Assembly: GCA_013176395.1 (NCBI GenBank)
Contig: JABMLP010000015.1
Span: forward strand, 62,001-126,000
Length of the DNA stretch: 64,000 nt
Direction: 5' to 3'
DNA from: Venturia oleaginea
Lineage: Eukaryota; Ascomycota; Dothideomycetes; Venturiales; Venturiaceae
A program made the position numbers and the translations under genes. Below, one piece after another: positions 1-9,352 of this stretch. The notes under the pieces were generated by a model. It worked only from the letters and a program-made list of their open reading frames with translations. It searched no databases and was not told where the DNA came from. Position 1 is the first letter of the stretch; every line of letters begins with the position of its first letter.

Positions 1-46
1 GTGCTGTAAATCTGCGCTTCTTCCCGATTGAGCCGCTGTACTGAGG

Positions 47-1228
47 TCATTGGATGCTTGTGGCGGGCATCCCAGTCATAATGCATTCGTGATAGAAACC
101 CATTTCCAGTTCTGCAGGCGCCAGTCCGGTGGAATCGTGAGGTACGGTGGCTGCTGCAAAGTCCATGGCGGGTAACAGTTCTGAACAATTCGTCTGATAA
201 TGATCCACGAAATGGCGGAGATTAGTCTGTAAAGCCTGATTAACAATCTCAGTCTGTCCATCCGTCTGCGCATGTTCCGCGGTGCTCAATTTCCAGTCGA
301 TGCCTAGGATGGCCGACAGTTCCTTGACGAAATCCGAGATGAATCGAGGGTCACGGTCCGAGACGATGGTGTCTGGCAAGCCGTAAATGCAGTAGATGTG
401 TGTGTAATACAACATCGCTGCGTCTCTTGCTTTCACCGTCTTGTGGCATGGCAATGAGAATGGTCTCTTTCCGAAACGGTCAACTACCACGAAGACGTTG
501 TCAAATCCGTGCTTGTCTTTGTTGAATGACATGAAATCCATCGAGATGTGTTGCCACGGCCTCTGGGCGATTGGCAGAGGTTTCAGCAATCCTGGAGTCT
601 TATCTCTCGGTTCTTTGCACGATGACATGACTGACATGCACTCACAAAGGTATCGATATCTCGGCCAATAGAACTGCCTGGCAACCATGATCCGAGTCTT
701 GTTTCGTCCTGGGTGTGCTGATGGCAATGAGCTATGGACTTCCTGGAGTGGCTGGGTTCGAAGGTGGCCATCTTCAGGAACGAAGAGACGCCCTTGGTCC
801 AGGAGTAGTCCGTTGTCCTCCGTCAAGTGCGGATGCTTCTCGTTACCAATAAGGTCTCGGAAGTCGTTGAGAGATACTGCAGTGCGGTTTGTCTCAAGTA
901 GCCGATCTATCAAGTGTACCTGTTTGCTGCTAAGAGAGATTGGTAATAGCTCAACATTACCTACCACTGAGTCTGGGATGAGCTGCATTGTTCGCCCTTG
1001 CTCGGCAATAGCCTTCTGAGTCTGAAGCTCCTCTGCTTTCCGTGATAGAGCGTCTGCAATGATGTTTTCTTTGCCGGGTCGATACACAATCTTGAAGTTG
1101 AAACCTGCAACAAAATCCGCCCATCTAGCCTGTCTTGGCCTCAGTAATCGCTTGGTGGTAAAGTACTCAAGCGCTCGGTGGTCAATAATGGCGGTGAAGG
1201 TATCCTTGAACACCTCGTAGTTCACCAC
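47..1228 (-). pseudogene. Pol fragment 3 of gypsy element 1: RNase H tail and integrase
   Basis: 393-aa frame. It begins with the end of RNase H (DHRALEYFTTKRLLRPRQAR, PGKENIIADALSR) and continues into a gypsy integrase with the core triad visible as D in SMDFM, D in SDRDPRF and E in QTEIVNQ. The zinc-binding HHCC segment is damaged: its Cys part (TFVSACQSCHRAK) is encoded only in a neighbouring frame over about 612-690, bracketed by two opposite shifts that restore the frame. The last residues are near the left edge of the window and may continue outside. Confidence 0.88.
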
Positions 1229-2252
1229 TGAACTCTTCCAGGCCTCGAATCAGGGCTAGCATTTCCTTGTCATGGATCTCGTAGTTCATCTCATGAACGT
1301 TCATAGTCTTGCTGAAGAATGCAACAGGGTGTAGCTCACCATCATCACCTCGCTGTGATAATTGGCCTGCAACAATGCCGTCGGATGCGTCGGTCTCCAT
1401 AACTGTTTCTCGGAACGGATCGTACAGTGCCAATACTGGTGCAGTGGTAAGGGCTTGTTTCAGTTTCTCAAAAGCATCAATGCAGTCTTCGTCAAAGTCG
1501 AAACTGGCTGACTTCCGGGTCAGGCGAATGAGAGGTCTGGCAATGCGGCCAAAGCCCTTGATGAACTTGCGATAGAAGTTACAGAAGCCAATGAAGCTTT
1601 GGGTCTGCTTGACCGACTTAGGCTGTTTCCAATACTTCACAACAGCTATCTTCTCAGGATCCACGCGAATTCCCTTGGTGCTAATGATGAATCCTAGATA
1701 TTTGGTCTCAGTTACATCGAACTCGCTTTTCTTGATATCGCATTGAAGTCCCGCCTCCCGAAGGCGTTGCAGCACCTTGTGTACATGCTCGGTGTGGGTC
1801 AAAGGGTCGTCTGAGTAGATGAGGATATCATCCAGGTATGCAGTGCAGAAGTCGTCGAGGTAATCCATGAGAACTGTGTTCATATACCGTTGCCAGGTGG
1901 CCGGTCCATTGGCCAGCCCTTCCATCATAACTTTGCATTTGAAGCTGCCATATCTGGTGCGGAATGTCGTCAGATCTTCAGAGTTGGTAGCCATGCGAAT
2001 GCGATGAAACGCCTGTCTGATATCCAATTTGGTAAACACCTTGGCCTTTGATAGGCGGTTCATGGTTTCTCCAATCAATGGGATAGGATACCTGTCCTTT
2101 TTTGACAGCGCATTGAGTTTGCGGTAATCAATGCAGAATCGGTATTTCTGCTTCTCCCCCGCAGGAGTCGGCTTCTTGACAATGAGAATTGGCGATGCAA
2201 AGGCGATGAACTTGTCTCGATGAAGCCTGACTCTAGATTTCGTAGGAGCCAT
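1182..2252 (-). pseudogene. Pol fragment 2 of gypsy element 1: reverse transcriptase and start of RNase H
   Basis: 356-aa frame with the RT palm motifs: FCIDYRKLNA, the KLDIRQAFHRIR motif, and the catalytic box YLDDILIYSDD. The thumb/connection follows, and then the first part of RNase H (ETDASDG, HPVAFFSKTMN, NYEIHDKEMLA). The frame breaks near 1215, where the continuation (DHRALEYF) switches to another frame. Both ends are frameshifts relative to an intact gypsy Pol, so this is a decayed copy. It has few stops, so decay looks recent rather than due to heavy repeat-induced point mutation. Confidence 0.88.
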
Positions 2253-3670
2253 TCTTTGACAAACAACAACTCATCAAGGGACATGTTGTAGAGAGGGCAA
2301 TACCCAGGCACGACATTCTTGTCTTCTAGCTCAATAACATGATCCACTCCTTTCTTGTGGTCTGCCAGACGATTGGAATCTGCTTCTGAGAAGACGTCCA
2401 CAAAGGGCTGGTGCTTCCCTGGCAATTTCTGTGCAATGAGTTCCTTCATTTCAATGGTTTCATCTTCAGGAAGCTTGCCTTCGATGGTAGCAAGAGCAAT
2501 CCTTAATCTGTCCTCATGCTGTGCTACAGAGTCATGCAGTGAGCTTTCGAAGTCAGCAGTCTTCTGACAGATCAACAGTTCCACCTCATGAAGAGATATT
2601 GCACCAGCGACTGCCTGTTCATCTTTGAGATTCAACCGAAATGCTGGAGCACTAATTAGGTTGAGGTCGATGTTCACAGAGTTCCTTGGAGGGAAATCTA
2701 GCTCTGCAATGAAAGTCTGATGTGCCTTTCTCTGTAGATCGTTGTCCATGGCCTTATACGCCTTGCTCCTGTCCCATTCAAATGATGTATTGTAAGTTAT
2801 AGGAAGGTCTTCGGTGCCGTCAGGCTCGTCTTCGAGGTCGGAGAGGTCAGAAAGGTCTGAGCAACCACTGTCGCTATCGCAGTAGTTATCGCTGGGATCG
2901 CCGTCATCCTCAGTGTCTTCTACTGATGGTGGTTGGTAGAGACGGTCCAGTTGGGGCGTGGTAGGCTCGCGGAAGGTTCGTGTCACTTTCGCGTCAGTTA
3001 GGTCCAAGAGCTCAGAATCACTGAGGAACGTTGATTGCCGCATAGTTTGCGATAAAACTTTGTCTGAATCTGGCCTAGCCTGCCTTCGAAGCATGCTCAT
3101 TCTGCCATTAGTGGACTGCTTATCCTGAGCATCCATTCCATTATGTCTCCGCAGGATGTCCTTTCTGATCGTGTGGGCTGAGACAGTTGCCGTCATACTG
3201 ACTGGGCTCAAGTCAATAACAACTCGTCGCTGGATGGGTTGCTCCTTAGGCCTCTCATCTCCCTTCCATATCAGTCGGTGCAATTCACAGTCTGGTAGGA
3301 CCCGATTGTGGGCCATCCAAGCCCTTCCCAAGATGATGTCGTGATGCCCAAGTGAAACCTCTAGGAATGGAATATTGTATTCCTGTCGTCCTTGCAGCTC
3401 CATGTGAAGTAGAGTTGCATATGTGATGTCTTCCTTTGCTCCATTCGCATATCCTGTCGCCACTGCAGACTGAGGCAATGGTTTACGCACAACCTTATGG
3501 AACAGTTGTCGCAATCGCTCTGCTCGTCGCCTATTCATAAATGCATATCCATTGGCGCCGGTATCAACCAATACCTTCAGTTTCACGGCCAGTCCGTTGA
3601 AATACACAATGCAGTCGAAAGCGAGAGGGGTTCCTCCAAAGACCTTTAAGAGGTCAAGTTCTTGCACCAT
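2075..3670 (-). pseudogene. Pol fragment 1 of gypsy element 1: aspartic protease and RT N-terminus
   Basis: Frame of 531 aa. The retropepsin active-site motif VDTGANGY lies near residue 35, followed by ILGRAWM, the conserved flap/ILG region. A long acidic linker leads to the RT N-terminal signature (PLYNMSLDELLFVKEWL, GFIETSSSP), where the frame is lost; the correct continuation (ASPILIVKK) is in the next frame, so a frameshift sits near 2200. The protease would cleave the Gag-Pol polyprotein. Read alone it is a truncated Pol product. Confidence 0.85.
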
Positions 3671-3717
3671 ATATCGAAATTCGAGATCGCGATTGAAAGG
3701 ACCTGGTTGGGTGACTT

Positions 3718-5292
3718 CTACCAGGCCTGCAAGTTTTTTGGCTGTTCCGAGATGATTAAGGCGCCGGTGTCCGCAGTCAGTTCATTCACCTGCTGTTGGT
3801 TGCATTCCCGAGCTAGGTGTCCTGCGTTTCCACATTTGAAGCAGCGTCCTTCTTTGGCGCGCTTTATGGCTTCATCTTTGTCGAGTCCGAAATTGCGATG
3901 GCTTCCATAATTCACAGCGGTCTGCGCATTGCGGATGGGGAATCCACCCCCAGATGAGCCAGGCCTTGAGCTATTCTGGCTGTTGTTGTTGTTGCCGTTG
4001 CCTTTATTACCTGATGTACCAAAGGCCTTCTTGTCGTCCTTCTTGTTGTCTGCAGTCTTCTGGATTTCTGATTGTCGCTTCTCATAAGCTGCCTTGTAGA
4101 TGCGAGAGATGCTGGCTGCAGTGCTGCAAAGCACAGTAAAGGTAACTTCTGGGTCATCAGCCTCTCGTGCCAATCCTTCCTGCAATCTGCTGTAGAACTT
4201 GTCAAAGAAGTCTTCCTTATAATTACTCTTGGGAACCTGTGCTTCCGTTGCTAGGGTAAGGAAGCTGTTCTTGAATTCATGGACGTCGCCGTATTGTAGC
4301 ATTGAGAGGTCCTTGTAGGCCTTCTTTGCATTGCGCAGTTCGAATGGGTCCTGGAATCGCTCACGCATGGCTTCAAACATGTGCTCAGCAGTCAGTTCAT
4401 CTAGTTCCATGCCCAGAGCATCATGCAGAACTATAAGGGCATCTTTGGCACCTCTCTTCACTCGGTTCAGGATATAGGCTTTGGCACCTGCATCATCGTA
4501 CTTCTCCTGACTGATCTTGTTGCGCATGTCCATATTCCAGTGCTTCCAGTCCTTTGCGGTGGACTTCTCTGACAGTTCATCTGGATTTGGGAGGCGGAGA
4601 CTACTCTTTGGGTCCGAGAAGGAATCGCTACGGCTGCCGCCACCTTCTCCATTCATCAATCGCTTGGTCAACTCTTGATTCTTGACCAAGGCCTCATGGT
4701 GCTTGTCGAACCATTCTGCCTTCAGCTTTTCTGCAGTAGCCAACTGTGTTTCCAGGTCTGTAACGCGGGACCTCAATTCCGCATTGCGATCCTCTGCTGT
4801 GGTGGTTTCTATCTGGCTGACTTCCAAGTCGTCTTTCATGTTGGTCACCTGGGTGTGTAGAGAATCCACATCGGTGTCGTACAGTTGCTTTGCTCGGTCG
4901 ACTACCTGCTCAATAATCTCTCGTAGGATCGGTATCTGTGCTGTCCAGGCTTGTTCTTTTCGGTTCCACTTGATAACTTGAGCTGCAAATGTATTGGGGT
5001 TGGCGAGCATTGCGGCCTTGATTTCGTCGGCCTGTATAGGTAGCTTGTCCTTTTGGAAGTCCACAGTTCTCGTAAGAGGCCTAGTTCCTGGCAACAACTT
5101 AAGGTGTTCATATCGCGTCTGAGAGTCATCATTGGAATCATCTTGTGTAGGAACTACATTGTCCAAGTCTTCCATTTCCACAATGTTGGCGATTCTGTCC
5201 CGTAGCAGGGTGAGGCGCGTATCGCCTTCGTATAGAGTAGTCATCGTGAGGTTCGTAAGGTTCGTCGGTCGGGAGTCTGCTGTCGCTAGCAA
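3718..5292 (-). CDS. Gag polyprotein of gypsy element 1
   Basis: Open frame of 524 aa. An acidic N-terminal part is followed by a coiled-coil-like stretch (about residues 130-205), then a retrotransposon-gag capsid region (about 240-400; LKHWN-like, FQDPFELRNAKKAYKDL), a low-complexity N/G/S linker and a CCHC zinc knuckle (CFKCGNAGHLAREC) near residue 495. Gag packages element RNA into cytoplasmic particles. It is followed after about 50 bases by the protease frame. No internal stop is present. The family assignment is firm; activity of the element is unlikely because pol is broken. Confidence 0.9.
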   Translation of the reverse strand: MLATADSRPTNLTNLTMTTLYEGDTRLTLLRDRIANIVEMEDLDNVVPTQDDSNDDSQTRYEHLKLLPGTRPLTRTVDFQKDKLPIQADEIKAAMLANPNTFAAQVIKWNRKEQAWTAQIPILREIIEQVVDRAKQLYDTDVDSLHTQVTNMKDDLEVSQIETTTAEDRNAELRSRVTDLETQLATAEKLKAEWFDKHHEALVKNQELTKRLMNGEGGGSRSDSFSDPKSSLRLPNPDELSEKSTAKDWKHWNMDMRNKISQEKYDDAGAKAYILNRVKRGAKDALIVLHDALGMELDELTAEHMFEAMRERFQDPFELRNAKKAYKDLSMLQYGDVHEFKNSFLTLATEAQVPKSNYKEDFFDKFYSRLQEGLAREADDPEVTFTVLCSTAASISRIYKAAYEKRQSEIQKTADNKKDDKKAFGTSGNKGNGNNNNSQNSSRPGSSGGGFPIRNAQTAVNYGSHRNFGLDKDEAIKRAKEGRCFKCGNAGHLARECNQQQVNELTADTGALIISEQPKNLQAW

Positions 5293-5555
5293 GTCGGGTT
5301 CTTTTTGAGCGCAATCTCTCGTGTTGAAAGCGTCAATGTTCTCTGTTCGTGAAGCTGTTCGTGGGGCTTCGGAGACTGTTCAAGAGTCTCAAGGTTCGTA
5401 GGCTTTTCGTAGGGCCTGAGGGTGCAGAGACTTTTCGTAGAGTCTCAAGGTTCGTGTTGACCTGCGCAGTTTTCGGTGTCTGCGTCAACAGTTGCGGATA
5501 ATACACGATACGTACGTGCAATGGCCTTCCCAGGCAAAAGAATGACCTAAGATAA

Positions 5556-5747
5556 TGTCACGGCGAGTAAAATAGGTCATAGACAGGTCTATTGTTCTAA
5601 GTACTAAGTGTGATAAGAGAATCTTAGGTAGAGAGGAATCTACTCCGGCGACTCGTAGAAGTCGCGCCTTAGCCACATGTGGCCGTGCGCGCCTCGCTAA
5701 GACCACAAAGTCACGTGATTGCAAGACAGCCATGCCATGCCGTCACA
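5556..5747 (-). repeat. 5' LTR of gypsy element 1
   Basis: A 192-bp block that, read on the minus strand, starts TGTGACGG and ends CCGTGACA, giving the short inverted TG..CA ends of an LTR. It lies 263 bp upstream of the gag start. The flanking five bases (GATAA and ATCTG) do not match, as expected for the 5' LTR of a longer element rather than a solo LTR. The second copy needed to prove it is outside the window, so the boundaries rest on the terminal motif alone. Confidence 0.6.
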
Positions 5748-5837
5748 ATCTGCATGCATATATATGCATGTCAATGCATTCCTTGGCATGTATCACGTGC
5801 ACTATACCTGAGGTATCAAGGACTGGCATGCCACTAT

Positions 5838-6503
5838 TCAACAAATACTGATTGCGTAGATTTGAGCATTGGGCTGCTTAGAATTCCATTGAAAAGCGTG
5901 AGAGTTGACAATCTTCCAATCGCGAGGGGAGTCCGGGGTTTCTTGAGGGGGTGCGCGGGCACCAAACGGGAGCGGGATATACTCAACAGAGCCCTTGTGG
6001 CCCTGAAGAAATTTCTTAGAACAGTGGGTACCGAAGTGAATACTACGATTCTCAAAATCGAGTTTCACACCGTGGAGGTTCATCCAGGGAGTGCCAAAGA
6101 TGACTGCTGCGGAGCCGAGACGGGTAACAAAGAATTTCGTGGTTTCGAGGTGGTGTTCTCCGGTTCTGACGGAGACGTGGATTTCGTGAGTAACGTAAGA
6201 GGGTGCAGAGGATGCCTGTTCGTCGTCAAAGGCTTTGAGGCGGCGGGGGTTTTCGAGGGGAATAAAGGGAAAGCCATGGGATTGCGCAAAATCGAGGTCT
6301 ATGAAACTTCCTGTGGCAAAGGAATCAGTAACGGCGAGGGTTTTGATCGATTCATTAAGTGTAATTGGGACTATGATTGGTCTAGAGTCTACTGGTCCAT
6401 CAATCTCTCCTGTTGATTTCTCTGAGTAACCTAGAACTGCCGAACTGATGTGAAGAACATGTCGTTTCGATTTGTTGTCGTGTCTCGATGAACGTCTTTT
6501 CAA
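5838..6503 (-). pseudogene. Truncated aspartic protease of retroelement 2
   Basis: 221-aa frame resembling the retropepsin-like region after fungal gag: a predicted beta strand, an active-site-like segment, VSVRTGEHHLETTKFFVT and the ILG-like VIFGTPWMNLHGVKLDF. The active-site loop reads TDSFATGSF where the family normally has D-S/T-G-A, so the key glycine is replaced by F and the enzyme is probably dead. The frame ends at 5838 without any RT, just before the LTR of element 1. Confidence 0.7.
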
Positions 6504-8074
6504 CGAGACTGTGAGTTTTCCGAACTCGGGGTGTATGGGGCTGATCCGAAGCCGTAGCTTGTGGTGCTAGAAGAGGCGGTAGAACCTGAGCGTTCTTCAG
6601 GGCCTTGAGTGATCCGGGGAGTCTGGACGTTCTGTGGATACGCTCCCGATGCTCCTGACATACTCATATTGCTAAAGCTCACAGGGGGAATGAAGTTTCG
6701 AGCTCCGGAGTTGCCAAACTGCATGGGGTCACTGGCGAACTGGTTGGGAGTAGTGAACTGATTGGAGGGACGTCCACGCTGGGCTTTCTTAGGGCATACG
6801 GCGGCGATGTGCTTCTGACCATTAGGCATAATTACTACGGGCTCTCCGCAGTATCCGCAACGGTTGTTGGTCTTTCGCCATTGGATATTGGCGGCTTTCT
6901 CTTCCAGGGTCCAGGATGCAATTGGTTTCATCTGGAGAGACGGGAGGCAGGTACCTATGTCGGCGCCGGCACTACCGTTGAGGTTCATAACTGAAATGTC
7001 CATGGCATCTCCGAAAGCGTGAGAAGTGGCGGGGGAGACTAGGAATGCGCGTTGGGATGCAGAGGGAGCGGTAGCTGATGTAGATGATCCTGAGAATACG
7101 GGAGCTTTTCGAGCTCGAGAGATTTTCTCGAATTGTTTCATGTTGGCTTCGCAGTTGTGGCACAGATCGATTAACTCCTCCAGTTTCTTTGTCGTAGGGA
7201 CGTGAATCATTGCTCCGCTGAGTTCTGCGCTCAGGCCGTTGCGAAAGTTGACAATCATAAGTTGTTCCAAGGGGTTTGCGGGTTCTGAGACGTGAGGGAG
7301 GGTGATTCCGGCTTCTTGGAGTAGGCGTCGGAAGTCTGCGGCGTAAGTAGCAAATGTTCGGTTTGCCATCTTGTGGTTCTGCAGCTTATTCATAGCATCT
7401 TGAGTATCGAAACGAGGAGCGTAGCTGTCGTTGAGTTTTGAGATAAATTCGTCGAGGGATTCAAAAGACCATGAATTCGTAGTTTCGTTGTAGTATGGGC
7501 GAATTGTGGATTTGCACTTGTCGTCAAGTCGATTGAAGGCGTAAGTAACTTGTGAGTTTACTGAAGGGAATGCTTTGGAGTCTGCGCTGAGTTTTATTCG
7601 GAGGTCTAGGAGCCAGCTCTTGTATTTGTTTTTATCTCCTTCAAAGATAGAGATGTCGCCTTGGGTTGGTCGAGGGGCGGAGATTTCGCGAGAAGTAACG
7701 CCCTGGAGTTCTGCTCGAAGGGCGCGAGCTTCGTTCTCAGAGGCTTCGAGCTTGAGTTCTTGAATTGAACGGGACATGGTATTCTGGTCTCGCTGGGCTG
7801 TGTTGAACATATGGGAGATGGTAGCTAAAAGCTGGAGGAGTGGGAGCGCCGAAGCGCGGTCGAGAGTAACGTGTGAGACTGGGACGTATTCATTTTCGTT
7901 GACTGAGGCTTCGTCCGCCGGGGTTGCAAAGGTAGCTTGGATCTTCTGAGTAAGGGTTGCTGCGAGTCTAGAGGTTATAGAGAAGTCGTAGAAGGCTAGG
8001 GAGTTTTCGAGAGTACTGTTTTCGAGGGTGGTAGTATCGTCCGCAAGGGAGGGAAGGTCGAGAATTCGGGGCAT
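6500..8074 (-). CDS. Gag-like protein of retroelement 2
   Basis: 524 aa, open throughout. It has a capsid-type retrotransposon gag region (about residues 135-330, including FEGDKNKYKSWLLDLRIKL and FATYAADFRRLLQEAG), then a Ser/Ala-rich linker and a C-terminal zinc-knuckle-like Cys/His group (CGYCGEPVVIMPNGQKH...VC) near residue 405, ending in a low-complexity S/G/Y tail. Its stop overlaps the start of the protease frame by four bases (ATGA-type overlap), typical of an element making Gag and Pol from adjacent frames. Confidence 0.82.
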   Translation of the reverse strand: MPRILDLPSLADDTTTLENSTLENSLAFYDFSITSRLAATLTQKIQATFATPADEASVNENEYVPVSHVTLDRASALPLLQLLATISHMFNTAQRDQNTMSRSIQELKLEASENEARALRAELQGVTSREISAPRPTQGDISIFEGDKNKYKSWLLDLRIKLSADSKAFPSVNSQVTYAFNRLDDKCKSTIRPYYNETTNSWSFESLDEFISKLNDSYAPRFDTQDAMNKLQNHKMANRTFATYAADFRRLLQEAGITLPHVSEPANPLEQLMIVNFRNGLSAELSGAMIHVPTTKKLEELIDLCHNCEANMKQFEKISRARKAPVFSGSSTSATAPSASQRAFLVSPATSHAFGDAMDISVMNLNGSAGADIGTCLPSLQMKPIASWTLEEKAANIQWRKTNNRCGYCGEPVVIMPNGQKHIAAVCPKKAQRGRPSNQFTTPNQFASDPMQFGNSGARNFIPPVSFSNMSMSGASGAYPQNVQTPRITQGPEERSGSTASSSTTSYGFGSAPYTPSSENSQSR

Positions 8075-8146
8075 AGTTGGTGGGGTTTGTCGGCTGCGTA
8101 GACAATAGCAGCCCGACTTTTATCGTGAAAAGGGATCCTTACAAAC

Positions 8147-8350
8147 TGTCACGTTTGACCTTGGACTTGACTTGGAAGCATGACTTGAATTCTATGGGAT
8201 GTGCGAAGTTGTAAGGATGAGGAGCTAACTAAGAGGTAGAGACGAGTCTAAGTACTTGCGACCAGTCTCGCGCTAGACCTGATCGAGCAGAACCACCACA
8301 TTTAACTACATTTAACTGCATTCGAATACCAACATAGTTCGATCATGACA
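8147..8350 (-). repeat. Probable 5' LTR of element 2
   Basis: A 204-bp segment between TGTCACG (8147) and CATGACA (8350), that is TG..CA ends in minus orientation, placed exactly between the gag leader and the point where homology to the other pogo copy (at 32 kb) starts. The boundary with pogo sequence at 8350/8351 supports its outer end. The partner LTR is not in the window, so length is inferred. Confidence 0.55.
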
Positions 8351-8662
8351 GGATATATCGGATAATCGTTTGCTCTTCTGTTGCAGCGAGCTGGTGGGAG
8401 TTTGGGCGAGTTTGAGATGGAGAGGTAATTCCGCAGAGCCGATCAGAGGGCCTTTGGTGTTTGATGTTGAAGGCTGCAGCAGCGCGCCGTAGGCTTTGAA
8501 ATTGGCCAGAGGTATAGGCCTGAAGAGCGAGATCAATTCTGCCTTCTTCTTGAACGGCTATCGCGTTGCGTTGTTGAGACATTGCGTGTTGAAGAGGATA
8601 AGGGCTGTGCCAAGGAAAAGTGGCCGGCTCGGTGGTGTGGCCGGCTCGGTGGTGGAATACGT
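8351..8662 (-). mobile_element. Fot1/pogo transposon end, copy 1 (N-terminal transposase fragment)
   Basis: On the minus strand the ATG at about 8583 starts MSQQRNAIAVQEEGRIDLAL, a Psq-type helix-turn-helix that opens Fot1/pogo (Tc1/mariner superfamily) transposases, continuing to EEQTIIRYIL before the sequence is cut by the LTR of element 2. Upstream the fragment keeps the transposon terminus, ending GGTGGAATACGT followed by TA. A second copy at 32041-32812 is about 90 percent identical by eye over the shared part. The remainder of the transposon would lie beyond element 2. Confidence 0.8.
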
Positions 8663-9352
8663 TAAATAGATTCTGTTTGAAACTAATTGATATATATTTC
8701 CTAATGGGGTACATCTCGTGATTTTCATGTGATTTCTAGCCTATTTACCTAAACCCGAATTTGCCAACAAGATTCAATCGTTCTAATCGTACCAGCTCTC
8801 ATCATCTCATTTCTCGCGTTACAAAAAATCTTATTACCACAACTGACTCTTCAAACTGGATAACGACACCCGAAATCTCCACCCCAAGATGCCCGTCCAC
8901 CACCAAACCCAACAACAATCAATCCCCATTACAATCTCATCGCTCACAGCATCGCCTATCACCTCTTTCAATTGGCCACCCGATGCCTAAACTCCGTCAG
9001 CAATGCTGCTTCCGCGTCGCGCATATGTCGGAAGCACAAATTAATTAACTGCGTCCGCGCAGATGAATCAAGCTTCTCGCTCCGCAGGGTCTACACGCGT
9101 CGTTAATAAATCTTCCATAGTACCTAGCTGGGTATAGAGAGGAGTATGACTCGCTTTCTCAAGAATGATGGTTTGGAGCTTGAGGACTTTTTGCTGTTGT
9201 TGATGAGTTTGGTGGCGTTTTTGGGTATGTTGTATTGTTTTTGTCGTTGTACGGGTCTCGTATTCCGTGCTTGGAGAATGAGGGCGTTCTTGTTCTGAGA
9301 GTCAAGAGCTTGGGAATGGACTTAGTTGCCCGGACTTGCGTTTTCGCTAACA
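8663..9352. other. Intergenic segment, possible 7TM gene remnant
   Basis: No complete gene is visible. From the ATG at 9146 (plus) a 50-codon frame with a hydrophobic helix (DFLLLLMSLVAFLGMLYCF) resembles the start of a Pth11/rhodopsin-like fungal membrane protein, but it stops near 9296 and the presumed continuation is in other frames. I treat it as a possible decayed fragment, not a gene. Confidence 0.3.

Larger units (their letters stand above)
1..5747 (-). mobile_element. Ty3/gypsy LTR retrotransposon 1, left end outside window
   Basis: Read on the minus strand it runs 5' LTR (5556-5747), leader, gag, aspartic protease, reverse transcriptase, RNase H, integrase: the Ty3/gypsy order. The 3' end and 3' LTR lie beyond position 1. 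Gag is open, but pol is split over three frames with breaks near 2200 and 1215, plus a pair of compensating shifts inside the integrase, so this copy cannot make a complete polyprotein. It sits next to the truncated protease of element 2, suggesting it inserted into that element; the missing part of element 2 would then lie left of the window. Confidence 0.9.
5838..8350 (-). mobile_element. Gypsy-like retroelement 2, truncated after protease
   Basis: Minus-strand order: LTR (8147-8350), 72-bp leader, gag (8074-6500), protease (6503-5838). RT, RNase H and integrase are missing where element 1 begins about 90 bp further on, consistent with element 1 having inserted here and the remainder lying outside the window. 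Its LTR abuts a pogo transposase fragment at 8351, so element 2 itself appears to have landed inside a Fot1/pogo element. Gag differs strongly from that of element 1, so these are separate families. Confidence 0.75.

Noticed and set aside
5679..6416. 245-aa plus-strand frame
   Set aside because: Lies antisense to the protease of retroelement 2 and its flank; no family resemblance.
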